DNA of 64,000 nucleotides from Nymphaea colorata (GCF_008831285.2 NC_045145.1:17066040-17130039); one strand, 5' to 3'; positions 1 to 12,449 are shown, counted from the first letter of the stretch. Notes: generated by a model from the letters alone, not told the origin. A program made the numbers and translations.

Positions 1-3000
1 CTTATTTTATTGTCCTATGCTTTGGGATCATTTTCATCTTTTCATGTCTTTCTTCTGCTCTGTCAATGTATAGACGTGTATAAGAGTCTTCTGGGTACTT
101 GCTTGGAGTTTTCCCCTTGCTCTTATTTTTAGTTTGGAAGGGTCTTTGCAGGAAAACCAAGATTTTCATTGTCAAAATTCTATCAGTTTCTAGAAGGTTC
201 TTGGCAACATGTTATCAGTGTCCAGATTACCACATTGTCTTTGTGGTTTTGGGTCCTGGTCATCCTTCAGAGATCTAGTCACGTTTTATAGCTTATGCTT
301 CATGACGAGGTCATCACATTCATGAGATGGGCATGATCACAGTCATTCTGAAGAAGGAAGGCATCATGCTGTTCCTAAAGATGATGAGATAATACCAATG
401 TTATCACTGTCGTATCGTATCGTGTATCGGTCGGGCCGACCTATACGCCGTATCGTAACGTATCGTAAATGTATCGTAACGTATCGTAAAATTAATTTTT
501 TAATTTGTAAAAAATATTAAAAATTTATAAAAAATAGAAAAAAAATCAGAAAAATTCTAAAAAAATCCGAAAAAACTAGTAAAAATCAGAAAAATTCAAT
601 AAAAATGTATTTAAAGGAACATTCATCATTCATGTATATGAAGTATGACCTGTGAGCTATGCATATGAACAAGACATTCCGAAATAAGAAATCAAACATT
701 CAAAAAACAAAATAACATACTAAACAACCTAAGAGTATTCAATTACATCACAATTCATAAGTTCAGAAGTCAAAACTCAGAACATATTGACATAGTTTTC
801 AAAACTCAAAACAAAAAGCATCGTCAATCGTCATTTGCATCATCATCTTCATTCTTCATCATCATCTTCACTTCCTTCATTAACTTCTTCTTCTATCCCC
901 TCTGTTGCAAATGGAATGTCACCAACATTCCATTGCTCCCCCCCAGCCTCTCCTTCTTCAACAATCTCTGCTGCTCCTTCAACATTCAAAAAATCAAGAT
1001 CGTCCTCATCAAGTATTGCAGCTGGTTCTTCTTCAACCCAAGAATCTAATATATCAAAATGGTCAATGAAGATAGGATCATATTGATTGTGATGCTTCCT
1101 CGTAGATGTTGTTTCTAGTTGCCTAACAAGAGAAAAAATTAACAAATTGTTAGAGATTAAAATATATATTAGAATTTGATATTCTTGTATAACAAAACAA
1201 ATGTTTACCTTTGTCTCAACTTCATATTATAACGAACATAAACAAGGTCATTCAACCTTTTATGTTCCAGCCTATTCCTCTTCTTACTATGGATGTGCTG
1301 AAATACACTCCAATTTCTTTCACATCCAGTTGCACTACATGTTTGACTGAGGATTCTAATTGCAAGCTTCCTTAATTCTGGGCAATCAGGCCCAAACCTT
1401 TCCCACCACAAATCTAATAACAGATGGAAAGTAAAAATTTTGTCAGAAATAAATATATGAGAAGGTAGAATAAGTGCTAAAGAACAAAAAGTATAAAGTT
1501 TCTTTTTCTAATACCTGGACGCATAGTTGTCCTGCATCGAACTGCTGTGTCTCTCGCCATGGTACCAGAAGCCGTATCATATTTGTTGATCGACATATGG
1601 ATAGCGTCTTGTTCTTTACTATCACTTACTAATACATCAATGCAATCCAACATGCCATACTCGACCTCTCTGTCCTTCTTAAAAGTGGGAAGATATCTAA
1701 TGGCAGGATTTAGGTAGTAGGCTGCTGCATGAAGTGGGCGATGAAGTTGTCCAGACCACCTTTCATCTATAATCTTCCATATAGGCATGTACAACTTCTT
1801 TTTTCCCTTCATATTATCTCTAATGGCCTCCTTGGCTCTATCCATAGACTCGTATAAATATCCAATAGAAGGTCTATCTTCACTATCAACTAATCTGAGG
1901 ACTTTCACTAGAGGTACACAAATCTTCAATAAGTGCACACATGATTCCCAAAAGTCAACATCGAAGATGGTATCCACAACTGTCGTAGCCTTTCTTTTAT
2001 AGGCATGTGGATATGCAGCCCAATCATCACTTGAAAACATCTGCCTGAGAGAAGATCTTTGCTTGACTATACCCTGCACAGTCAAAACATTTGTAGCAAA
2101 CCGTGTTTGTGCAGGTCGAATCAATTCAGCCCCATTTGTGAATTTCTTCATCAAATTCAAGACATAAGCATGATTGTAAATAAACTTCGTGATTTCTTGG
2201 CATCTTCGTGATTTCTTGGCATCTGTGAACTGTCAACTTCATATCATCCCTTTCACCAAGATCCTGAAGCATAAGATTTACACAGTGAGCAGCACATGGA
2301 CTCCAATAAAATGTCCCATATCGTGCTGCTAACATTTCACCTGCAGCTTTATAATTTGCTGCATTATCAGTGATAAATTGTACGACTTTTTCAGGCCCAA
2401 CTTCTTCTATAACTTTATCAAAAATCCCAAACAACACATCAGCAGTCTTCGGAGTATCAGACAAATCAACAGATTTTAAGAACATAGTACCAAGAGGGCA
2501 ATATACAAGGAAGTTTACCAATGTTCTGTTCTTGATGTCTGTCCACCCATCTGCCATTACATTGCATCCTGTAGCTTTCCAACTCAATTTTAGTTCATCA
2601 CAATATGTCTTCACATCTCTAACTATATTGTTGAGAATTTTACCTCGCAATTTATGAAAAGAGGGCATTTTATACCCTCGCCCTACACTAGCAATCGCAT
2701 CTGCTATAGGCTGATAATGATAAGAGTTTGTTGCATTGAAGGGAATGGATGCATCATAGAACCACCTTCCTATGGTTTCATCTGCTGCTTCAATAATATC
2801 CTTTGATTGCATGGCTATACGAATCTCAGGCTGAGCACCAGCAGCAGTATAATTGGGAAAAAAATTCTTGATCGAACCAGACATATTGCTCGACCTCATA
2901 GTAGGTACTCTACCACCACCAGTACGACCCTGACTTCTGCCACGTCCTCGTGAAACTGAACTTATACTTGCACCTCTTCTTTTTCTGGTTGCAGTTGCAG

Positions 3001-6000
3001 AAGAACCACCTCCATGCATGATGCCTTTCCCTTTAGTTGTTCCCAAACTGACACCAACATCTTCTTGTTCAAGTTGAACATATTCACCTTCACTTTCTTC
3101 TCCTTCATGTGGGTCCCCATATCCTTCCTCCGCATCTTCCATGTCCTTTTCAATCCTACTTGCTTTCACTGCATCAAGAAGCTGCTGACACTGGTGCTTT
3201 ACATACGCTGGCAATGGGATCTCTTGGGAGCCATTGCAAGCAGCCACATCGCTGTGTGTACCAGCTATATGGTGTTTAAAGCGAGAAATCCCTCCTGATA
3301 TGATTTGCTTACAATAATTGCACTTAACTCTTAATCTATCTTTGGGATTCACCTTTGTACACCACTGCCATGCAGGATCCGACATTATATCTTCACAAAA
3401 CAAGTAAAAACATACAAATAAATGTAGGAAATAAGAGAAATGAACGATTCAACGGCAAAAATGAGTTATTTTTTACCTTCTTGGTGTTAAAAACCAAAAA
3501 ACCCTCTTTCTCCAAGCTTCCCACCGTCCCAAGACTCCCCACAACGAGAAATGAAGCTTCTTCACCGGCAAATCTTGATGCAATGGAGAAAATCTCTCCC
3601 TCCCACGTCCCTCGCAGTGTTGAGAAACAAGAAGAGAGAGAGAGAGGAGCGTCGGTTTGAGAATAAGAAGCAAAAATGGGCCCGACGGCCCCTTTTTAAA
3701 TTTTACTCCCGTATCGTGCGATACGCCCACCGTATCGCACGATACGTACGATACGCGTACGATACGTACACGTATCGTATTTAATAGGTGTAACGTATCG
3801 AAAACGTTGATACGGACGATACGTATCGTACGATACGCGTCCGTATCGTACGATACGGATAACATTGGATAATACTGTTCCTCCATGCAAAACAAGTACA
3901 CAGAAATCGTTCCATATGTTCATGTTGCCTAGCAGCTTTCCACTTAACTCTGTAACAATGAGCTTGGATGACATTTAAAGCCATTTAGTAACTTGGGCTG
4001 TCTAACTGTAGTATTTGAGCTGATTATACAAGTTCCTAGTAATGTCCACATTGGAGTAATCTTTTTCTAATTCTACTTTCAATCTTTTTATGTGAATTAG
4101 GTGACCGAAGCTCTAGCTCAAGCTGGCCTTGAATCCTCAAATCTGATTGTGGGTATTGATTTTACAAAAAGCAATGAGTGGACAGGTTTGCTAAGCATCC
4201 TTCACAAGAATATCATGCTTTCTCCATCACTGTTCTTATTTGGATTTTTCATAAATTCATCTTTGTGCTTTTATCCTCAAATATTGAGAAACAGGGTTTT
4301 GTCTTGTTTGTTTCTTTGCTGTGCTGATAAGAATCTTATGAACGTTTTATAGCTTTGTCTAGGAGGGGAATTTAGTACTTCATTACAGAGTTTTACGTAT
4401 GTCTGCCTGGCAACTTAGTTTCATGAACCTCATGTTTCATTTTATCCATGGTACTTCCAGTATCATGCATTCTCAGTCTTTAGCAGCATATAAAATGTGC
4501 AGATCTTTGATGTTAATGGACATGTTCATGTAAATTCTCTGCCACATTTATATGGCTGAAGACAGAATTCTATGTGGAAAGGATATAGAGCATGAATTGA
4601 CCAGGAGTACCCTTGTGATCCCAGAAAAGTACAGCAATAGATTAGTTTCCCTTTGAATCATGGACTCTTATACTTTAGATTCAAAGTATATTTATCTATT
4701 ATTGCTTTTAGGGGCAAGGTCCTTCAACCGCCGGTGCTTACATCACATTGGAGAGTCTCCAAACCCATATGAGCAGGCAATCTCCATAATTGGCCGAACA
4801 TTATCTGCCTTTGATGAAGACAATTTGATTCCATGTTATGGATTTGGAGATGGTGAGTAGACAGGAGTGTAGCCCACTTTCTTTATACAAAAGCAATTAC
4901 ATGCTTGTTAGTTTCAACATCTTTTTCTTAGTTTTATGACTGAGAGCCTGTTTCCTTCCCAACCTTTCAGCATCAACCCATGATCAGGAGGTATTTAGCT
5001 TTTATCCTGATGAACGTCCCTGCAATGGATTTGAAGAAGCATTGAGTCGATATAAGGAAATTGTTCCACTTCTTAGGCTTGCTGGTCCGTGTTTTTAACT
5101 TTTTTCTTTGTAGTTCAACGTTGGTATTTCAAGTTCATGCTTGATGTTCATGATGCATGACAGGTCCAACCTCCTTCGCTCCTATAATAGAGTCAGCCAT
5201 AAGCATTGTTGAACAAAGTGGTGGGCAGTATCATGTTCTTTTGATCATTGCTGATGGACAGGTAACCGTACCATCCATCAAACATTCATTTAAAGGCACT
5301 GTAACCATTTGTCCTCTAGTTTCCTTTCCTTGGCACATGTAACAAGAAGTTAAAGCATTTAAAATTGTTTATTACATCAGATGTTAGAAATGTTAGATGG
5401 TACAGGTAACCTTACCGCTCATGTTGAATTTGAATGTGAGAAACTTCTTAAAAGTTGGTTAATTTCCTTCTTGGCCTTTATCTATTGAACTCTACCCTTT
5501 CTTTTCTTCCATTCATTCTTTACTTATTATTTGAAGAATAACTTTGTGCACTTCTGCTTTTGACTCTAAATTGGCTAAGGTAACAAGAAGTGTTGATACA
5601 GAAAGTGGCCATTTAAGTCCACAAGAACAAGATACTGTGAACGCCATAGTAAAAGCTAGGTATTACCTTTCATGCAACCAGAGTATTCATCAAACTGATA
5701 TTGCTATTTGCTGATATATGCTTCTGGGATTGTAGTGAATATGCCCTGTCCATTGTATTAGTTGGCGTTGGTGATGGACCTTGGGACATGATGCACCAAT
5801 TTGATGACAACATCCCAGCACGGGCTTTTGACAATTTCCAGGTAATTGGAAACAAAATATTCTGGCCTTGAATCTGGGTTTTCTCAATGTTTATAGGTGG
5901 CTTTTTGTTCCTGCAGTTTGTGAATTTCACAGAAATAATGTCCAAGAATATTCCCATGTCCAAAAAAGAGACGGAATTTGCTCTCGCAGCTCTGATGGAA

Positions 6001-7250
6001 ATACCATCACAGTATAAAGCAACATTAGACCTGCATATCTTGGGGTATCTATAGAAGCCTATACTTTTCGTTCTTTTGTTTCTAGTAGTGTTCATGCAGA
6101 GTTTGGCTAAGTAACGTTAATTGCTTGTGGCCTTGAAAGCCGTCGGAGAGGAAAGGGCTCTGGCAGGGTCGCTCTTCCACCTCCTTCTGGGAATTATGCT
6201 CCATCTTACTCAAGTTCAAAGTACTCTAGAACAAACAGCTTTGAGCAAGCTGGTGCCTCTCACGAGAGTTTTTCTGCTCCCCCAGATAATTCTTCCAGCA
6301 ATAGCCAGGTACTGGACTTATGTTTATCTTCCTAAATTTTTCTTGTTTGTCTCTGCTTTTATAGCTAGAAGGAACCCAAAGAGACCAGCTAGTGAAATGG
6401 CGGCCTCTTCTCTTATGAGTCTGATCAGATTCTTCCTTAAAGAAATAGGTTCATCAATACCAAGCAAAACTTGGATGTTATTAACAAATATTATGGAAAA
6501 AAATTCAGAGTTACCAATTCTCAGGCATCTCTGGTAAAACTGATTTATACTGCATAGGCTCTGGAATGTGGTCTTTATGCGTGGTTTCAACTTCTATATG
6601 AAATCAGCATCATCAAGTTACACAGTGTTGTGTTTTGCTTGGAATATCGTTGGGCGAGAAAAATATCCCATACTTCTGGTTTTGAAAAGAAAGTGGTTTC
6701 AATAATTGATCAGATTCAGGACATGTAATAGATTGAAACCGACTGGAACTGTCTGCTACATTTTGAAACCATATGAGCTAGGTAATGAGCTTCGAGTAGT
6801 CAAATTCTTGCGAGTAATCTTACATGGACTTGTTTATCCAAACAATCATAATCGTTTCATTAAGGGCAACATAAAATTCTAATCTGGAGTTAATTTTTAT
6901 TCGTCACACGCTATTGTAAAGTTGCTGACATGATATTCGAGAAGCATCTGCAGCATTTTTATTTCATCTACTGTGATTAATTGATTTTTAAAAAAATTGT
7001 TTTCTATGCTGATGCTGTTTTTGGTCAATAGACATGCCCTATATGTATTTGGACCAACAAGAACCTTGCATTTGGTTGCGGACATCAGGTGATTACTGAA
7101 CACATCTTGCTTTTTTGTTTCACTGCGTGTCCTATCTTGGGTTTGTTACTAAAACCGGTTATTTCTTAGACATGCTTCGAATGTGGGAAAGACCTTGAGT
7201 TATGCCCGATTTGCCGGAGCACTATCAGCACAAGAATCAGGCTCTATTGA
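1..7250 (+). CDS. RGLG: RGLG-type E3 ubiquitin ligase (copine/vWA + RING), 3' part
   Basis: Membrane-associated RING ubiquitin ligase of the copine-like RGLG family; the N-terminal exons lie before the window. Visible exons by splice sites and frame: 4101-4185, 4712-4852, 4971-5084, 5164-5261, 5580-5659, 5736-5841, 5917-6044, 6140-6308, 7032-7088, 7170-7250 (stop TGA). All phases join. The first seven exons encode the copine/vWA domain, with family signatures [52 protein letters not shown] and [12 protein letters not shown]. Exon 6140-6308 is a Ser/Pro-rich linker. The last two exons form a C3HC4 RING (CPIC, FGCGH, CFEC, CPIC) and end in TRIRLY, as RGLG proteins do. The family is known to build K63-linked chains and to act in auxin, ABA and drought signalling; that role here is inferred. 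Bases 1-4100 read as intron and contain the hAT element. Confidence 0.93.
388..395. repeat. Target-site duplication of the hAT element (left copy)
   Basis: gataatac directly abuts the left inverted repeat and is repeated exactly at 3868-3875 after the right inverted repeat. Confidence 0.93.
849..3403 (-). pseudogene. hAT transposase (BED zinc finger, DUF659, hAT C-terminal dimerisation), frameshifted
   Basis: Exons on the minus strand: 3385 (ATG of MSDPAWQW; an in-frame ATG lies at 3403) to 1515, 1413-1209 and 1122-849. Donor, acceptor and phases agree at both introns. In order: a BED-type zinc finger (CNYC ... HHIAGTH), an acidic and Gly/Arg-rich linker, DUF659 ([26 protein letters not shown]), the [12 protein letters not shown] motif, and the hAT dimerisation region ([19 protein letters not shown]). 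The last exon is strongly acidic. A 19-bp tandem duplication (2185-2203 and 2204-2222) shifts the frame after [17 protein letters not shown]. By frame arithmetic, a single copy would keep a coding length of 777 codons including stop. Otherwise the reading frame looks well preserved, so loss of function appears recent. Confidence 0.88.
2185..2222. repeat. 19-bp tandem duplication breaking the transposase frame
   Basis: cttcgtgatttcttggcat occurs twice head to tail (2185-2203, 2204-2222). Nineteen bases is 1 mod 3, which explains the switch from the frame used by 3403-2223 to the one used by 2160-1515. Confidence 0.93.
3868..3875. repeat. Target-site duplication of the hAT element (right copy)
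   Basis: gataatac, identical to 388-395. Removing the element plus one copy would leave an uninterrupted intron. Confidence 0.93.
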
Positions 7251-7890
7251 AGGCCTCGACACAATTAAATGGCGTGTAAAGAGACGGGTTATCTGATGAT
7301 TATATTACCATTCCGTGTAAATAGGGATGCTTCTGCCCTGGGTAATATTTCGTTGCAGGACTCTGTTTACTCTTGGCTGATTTTGGGATCTTTTAATTCA
7401 TGTGCTATTGGTAGTGTGCAAAATAAAAGTATTGCTAATCTCTCTTGTCGCGTGCCATTTCTCTGGCCCTTCTCTCTCTCTCTCTCCCTCTCTTGGTAAC
7501 GAATACTTATTTTTATCGTCTCTCTCTCACCAAGGCACAAACATGACCCGACCATCGGGGAATCTGGACCTCAAAGTAGAGCAGCTCGCGAAAAATATTA
7601 TCAGATGGGATCTCGGGCATGACAGACAAGCATGACAACTACGAGTTTCTGTGGCACTAGAAAACAATGTGTTAAATCACTTATTAGGGACTCCATCATG
7701 TCTTCTTAGTCATCACCAGTTTGGAAAAGGGAGCAGTCCTTTCTCATGGGAAGCGTGGAGCTTAGTTGCAGCAAAACTTGACGCAACCAACAAAAGCACG
7801 TTGACAGCAGCGGCATCCTTGTAAATACATCAATTGAATAACAAAATTAATCAAGTTAGATTTACCTATGTAGCCAATTAAATTCGGTAT
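7251..7890. other. 3' flank of the RGLG gene, no gene seen
   Basis: Holds the likely RGLG 3' UTR and a CT-rich microsatellite near 7469-7496. No coding signal is recognisable. Confidence 0.5.
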
Positions 7891-8037
7891 TTAGAAACTT
7901 CTAGTTGGAGAGAGAGAGAGAGAGTTACTGATTGGAGGACGATTCGCCATTGACTCTTTAATGGAATGGCTCATGACGAACATGAGGACCAGGAGAAGCA
8001 GCCAGAGAGTTAAAGCAATGGCGTTCTTCTTCAACAT
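7891..8037 (-). CDS. Possible small secreted peptide, 48 aa
   Basis: An ATG at 8037 opens a 48-codon frame ending at 7891. The product starts MLKK, then has a strongly hydrophobic stretch (about residues 6-22, LTLWLLLLVLMFVMS) that looks like a signal peptide or a single membrane anchor, then a short polar tail containing NRPPISN and SPTRSF. It is the first ATG downstream of a good TATA box on the same strand (8109-8101), which argues for a real transcript. The 3' end of the frame runs into a CT/GA microsatellite, so the tail may be eroded. The tail does not fit the CLE, IDA, CEP, RGF or PSK consensus. No function is assigned. It could also be a chance frame. Confidence 0.35.
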   Translation of the reverse strand: MLKKNAIALTLWLLLLVLMFVMSHSIKESMANRPPISNSLSLSPTRSF

Positions 8038-8100
8038 CTTCACTCTTCTTTTAATGGAAATGATGAAAGGAGTGGTCTCCCAGCTGCTAATGACAAGCCT

Positions 8101-8109
8101 TTTTATATA
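8101..8109 (-). promoter_or_regulatory. TATA box before the small peptide frame
   Basis: On the minus strand TATATAAAA lies about 65-70 bp upstream of the ATG at 8037, a normal plant TATA-to-start distance, with no earlier ATG between them. Confidence 0.45.
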
Positions 8110-9703
8110 CAGGGAGGACTTGGGGAAAGCTCTCAAGGCAAAATCAACCCATCCATTGACCTCACACTGACGAGAAGGCGAGTGGGGAAGGCTTACCATG
8201 GGCTAACCTTTTAGTTTTTCCTTTTCTAGGTTCCAGAGAGATGATGTGGACAAGGTCGCGTTTTGCATCCTCATGTTCATCTCCTAGACAATCAAGATTC
8301 CGTGCCTTATCTGCTCTCTGTTTCATAAACGATGGGCGCTCTGCCGGAACATCGATTATCACAGGAGGCAGGCATAAGTATCTTCACCTGGTCTTCTGTA
8401 TGAAGGTGGGAGACCAATTGGCTCCAATGGCTGAAACTGTTCATGAACACTCCGCACTCGCCCTCCACATTGTGAAAACAGATGGCTACGCGAGCCTTGA
8501 TGATCCTTTACGAGTACAGATGGGTTGGCTACATCAAATTCATGATATGATATCGAGCAGCAACGCTGGCGTCGATCGATGATATAATCTCGCCGTTTAA
8601 AAGAAGGGGAAAAGAAAAAGCACCACCCTTCTTGGTGTCTTTGTCACCGCCTCACCAATAAAGACGTTTGTCTCTATAAAGAGAGTTCCAATTTGGATAG
8701 CAGCTTAATCCGAGACGGCTTGCGTTTAAGGAGATCTAGGCTTCAGAAAGGCGGGCTGCTGTAGCATGATAGAGGTACTTTAACAAGATCACATGGGCTC
8801 CCTGTCGCCCCAAATAAGACGAGAATAATTCAGATCTGGAGTAGAATATCCTAAGTAGGGCAAAACAGTCTGTGACTATGATCCTGCTGAAGAATGATAT
8901 GGGATGTTTGCCAACCTCGTCTGCATAATGTGCAATCTAGTAATATATTTCTTTTTTGGTTTTTTCCTAAAGCTTTGCAGGCGTAATCTGTAAGGTTGGT
9001 TATAGTAAGAACTAATTTCAGGACTGCAGAATTTGAAATATTTATGCTTATTTGGATGGGACATATATCGAGATTTGTACCAATAGCTGACAATGTATCA
9101 ATATTTGAAGATAAAAAATATTTTTTTATTTCAGAAAAAATAAATGAGGAGTTGACATATTGGTTTTAATCTGCGAGCTTCTACCGCAGGGAGTCAAGTC
9201 AAAATAACTTAAGTTCTAAGGAACAAACTAGATAACCAGTGGGATCTAGCAGTGTGTAACACCTTTCTGGTAAGCAGCTTTATCCACACCAGAGGGGGAC
9301 GTGCTGGCCGAGGAATTAAAATAAGAAAAGAAACAAGAAAGATAACCCGTTCCAACCGAAAGACGAAATGTTTTATCCACGTCTTCCGGAAGTGAACAGG
9401 GCATCAAAGCAAACACGTTAAAAAACGATTTCCTGCAGAAAGCGGCTTCTGATATACGAGATATTTTTAACGTAATGTATACAACTCAAAAATGCTTTGG
9501 CATGAACCAACATGCAACGCAGTCCTTTCAAAATCAAGCACAAATGAAGTAACTTCATTTTATAGGAATTGGTTACTGACTCTTTGGTCCATCAAAAATC
9601 CTAGAATATACTGATCTCCTAATGCAAGGGTAATAATGGGCACGACAACAATACAGAAGCACCCAGTTGTATCCATTCTCCAACATTACAAGAAAACTAC
9701 AAA
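8110..9703. other. Intergenic, no gene recognised
   Basis: Short open frames occur on both strands (for example 8241-8582 on plus), but none matches a known family or shows a convincing start or promoter. The final part is probably 3' UTR of the GH17 gene. Confidence 0.4.
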
Positions 9704-12347
9704 TTATAAGAAAAACAAGATGGTTACAACAACAAAACCCAAGAAAGTGGTCATCCAAGTCCTATGGGGGAAGGAAATTCCACAACCAGAACTATCGCTG
9801 ACGCCAACCAGAAATCGACAGTCCCCAATTGAAGGATCAAGAAATGTGATCATACCATAGCCACCAAAGCTGCAGCTTTCAGGGTCCTGTTTCCTCAACT
9901 GATAGTAACTGTTGAAGGCGTAGGAGGCGTTGCCAGCATCGCCGATAGAGTTGCAGGAACCTCCATAGAAGAGAGTCGTGCAGTCAGCCAAACTGCATGC
10001 TAATTGCATGTGGTTAGAGACGCTGTCCAAGCCCCTGGATGGGTCTGCGATGCACCACCTTGAAGGTAAGTACTGGACATCTTTTGCACCTCGCAGAAGC
10101 CCTTTACCTGATCCGAGATTGAGCGGATACTTGGCCTGACCATCAAAAGAAAAGATTCCCCAATGCCTTTCAAAGTTGCCAGGCATAATAGACTTCTGTT
10201 CTTCATCAAGAAGACTAAACAGATAAATGTCCATGGGAGGAGCACCTGGTCTCAAAGGGGTCCCTTTGTTACTCAGAACATGATTGATAAGACCTTGGTT
10301 GAAGGCTCTAGCAGCACTAAGGTTCGCACTGAGAGCCCCATCAGTGGGCCATCCAACCTCGCCTACAACGATCGGCATCTGACCATAACCAATCTTGTCA
10401 AGAGCTGCAACCAAGGTATCAAAATTTCCATCGAACGCATTGTAGTACATATTTTGACCGTCTACAAGGGGATGATTGGTGCCTTCAAAAAATGCATACT
10501 CCTGTGGGAAGTCCGAGCTGTCATAGAGGCTCAAGAAAGGATAGATGTTGACCACAAAAGGAGAGCCGACTGAGCTTAGAAAAGAGACAAGCTGAGTCAT
10601 AATTTGAGTTAAGTCAGGTCGGAATGATCCCTGCGATGGCAGTGAAGACTGATATGCATCTGAATTGCAGGGCACCACTGGTTTTACAAATCCTGCGAGG
10701 TTTGCTTTGACCAGAGATTGTTGTATATTTTGTAGAGCAGGTAGAACAAGGGACTGATATTGGTTCCCATAACTTGACAGGAAGGGTTCGTTGCCAACTG
10801 CAACGTACCTGTATTTATCATATAGTCAGATGCTTGTACGTAAACATAGGAAGGAATCCACCAAAATGTGTCAACCGTCAACCATAAAAAAAGATAGTAG
10901 ATGTGAATTTTCAAGTAAATAACTGAACATATGGCATCTTAATTAAAAGAGAACATGCACCATATTCTTTCCAGTGAACATAGCCCTCTGGCATGAGTCT
11001 TCCAGGTGCCTGCTAGTGGAACTTGGAATGAATATAACTTTAGGGACTTCCATGAGGAGGTCATTCTGAGAGAACCTTCTTCAAGCTGCTATTCAGCTTT
11101 GAAGAAAATCCTGAGTCGGGGAAGTTCGATTGGAAAACTCTATCCAAACAGAATTTAATCCAAGGGCAACCAAATTGGTCGAACCCATGATATTTTTCCC
11201 TGATGCCATGACTATTTTCCTTTCAACATTCTTCTCTTTCTTTTTACTTAAAAAACTACAAAGGCACACCTACAGACTCATGAAGACCTGGAAAACAGTT
11301 GAACTTCCTCAATAGCCTCTCCAGTAGCTTAAGACAACTTTGTACGGCAAGAAGCATCAGAAATTTTGGTTCTCAATCAGCTGAATGGTTTCGAAAGGAC
11401 AGCAGTATATGCTATTTAACAGTATCTTTCAAATCAGTACATTGACCTCCCAAATGATTACATACTATGCTTTTAAGTAACAAATAGCAAAGAAGAGGAA
11501 GTGCTGGATTTGACAGAGCTAGAGGTTGTTCATGTTAAACAGTATATTGCTAGATCAAGCGTTGAAAACAATTAAAGGTTGACTGGTTTGCTTGAATCCA
11601 GGCATCGACTATTCTAAACATGTAATTGGCCTCTTGATAGAGTTAACTAAAGTCAACCAACTTCATTTTCATAGCATGGCAAATCAATCAGTAAATAGGT
11701 TTTAACTAATAGAAAAACTGCCGATTAGTGGAGTGTTGTGAAGGGATCTCCTTCTCTTGGCCTAGAACCTGGGGCCCTGGCTCATCACCAATCCATTAGT
11801 TAGTCCGATATTTCTTCTCAATGTATCAAGTTCTTCAAACAAACAGAGGACCCAAATAATGTTGGAACATAAATTCTTCAAATAAGCATTGCAAATAAGA
11901 AGTCGGAAAGCTACACTTTCCGCATCAAAAGCCTCGAACAGACCAAAGGAAAATTAGAAGCTTGGACACATAAAGAAGAAGAAACGGAAGGCGGAACCTG
12001 ATATCAACGCCGCCCTTCACCACATATCTCGACAAGTTTTGATGAACCCACAAATCAGCAGCAGCCGAAGAAGAACTCAATGCCCCCAACAACTCATTCG
12101 GGATGCCTACCATCACCTCGATCCCGCTGCCCATTAACGCCTCAAGGACTCTTCCGTCGGCTTCGAACAGCTTCACCTTGCCGACCCCATTATCCTTCAG
12201 CAGTTTCACAACAATGGAAGGGGGCATCTTGTGGGAAGACATGAGCCCCCAATTGACACCAATCGCACATTGAGCCACCACTAAGCAGTTGCTCACCAAC
12301 AACAAGAGAAGGAACAGAGTTTGGTGTCCCTCTACTTTCTCTGCCAT
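9704..12347 (-). CDS. GPI-anchored glucan endo-1,3-beta-glucosidase (GH17 + X8/CBM43)
   Basis: Hydrolyses beta-1,3-glucan (callose) at the cell surface. Exon 1 is 12347-11998 and exon 2 is 10808-9704; the junction makes VDI-R-YVAVGNE in frame, giving 484 aa. It starts with a hydrophobic signal peptide (LFLLLLLVSNCLVVAQC), followed by the GH17 start IGVNWG. The probable general acid is Glu124 in VGNEPF and the nucleophile Glu267 in VVGEVGWP. After about residue 367 comes an X8/CBM43 module (WCIADP, then conserved Cys in LACSLADC, GGSC, PESCSFGG and GDCRF). The C-terminus is a Ser/Gly stretch and a hydrophobic tail (TTFLGFVVVTILFFL), a GPI signal. The layout matches the Arabidopsis At4g31140/At5g58090 class, with one intron just before the VGNE motif. 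Confidence 0.93.
10809..11997 (-). other. 1.2-kb intron of the GH17 gene
   Basis: Bounded by CAG|GTTCCG (donor) and AATACAG|GTACGT (acceptor) on the minus strand. No nested gene or clear transposon is seen. Confidence 0.8.
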
Positions 12348-12400
12348 TCTTCCCTACCCTACCAGTTCTGTTTTACCTACACCCGTCAGTAGTAGCTAAA

Positions 12401-12402
12401 AA

Positions 12403-12444
<42 letters not shown>
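12401..12444. repeat. CT microsatellite in the GH17 5' flank
   Basis: About 22 CT units 55-100 bp upstream of the GH17 start codon. On the transcribed strand this is a GA tract in the proximal promoter or 5' UTR. Confidence 0.9.

Positions 12445-12449
<5 letters not shown>

Larger units (their letters stand above)
396..3867 (-). mobile_element. hAT-superfamily DNA transposon inside an RGLG intron
   Basis: A 3,472-bp element bounded by 10-bp terminal inverted repeats, caatgttatc at 396-405 and gataacattg at 3858-3867. It is flanked by an exact 8-bp target-site duplication gataatac (388-395 and 3868-3875), the length expected for hAT elements. Both subterminal zones (about 410-490 and 3710-3862) are packed with cgtatcg/cgatacg motifs in both orientations, typical of transposase-binding arrays. 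An A-rich tract follows the left array (about 490-605). The transposase gene runs antisense to the host gene. Exact repeats suggest a fairly recent insertion. Confidence 0.95.

Noticed and set aside
835-1086. His/Ser-rich plus-strand frame
   Set aside because: It is the antisense of the acidic last exon of the hAT transposase, whose codons generate the His/Ser bias.
6600-6625. miR172-like complement (cagcatcatcaag) in an RGLG intron
   Set aside because: Only 13 bases match, there is no foldback partner nearby, and it lies in an intron.
7891-8037. Small peptide tail as a CLE/TDIF hormone
   Set aside because: Only PISN matches the end of TDIF; the required Pro and Gly positions before it are missing.
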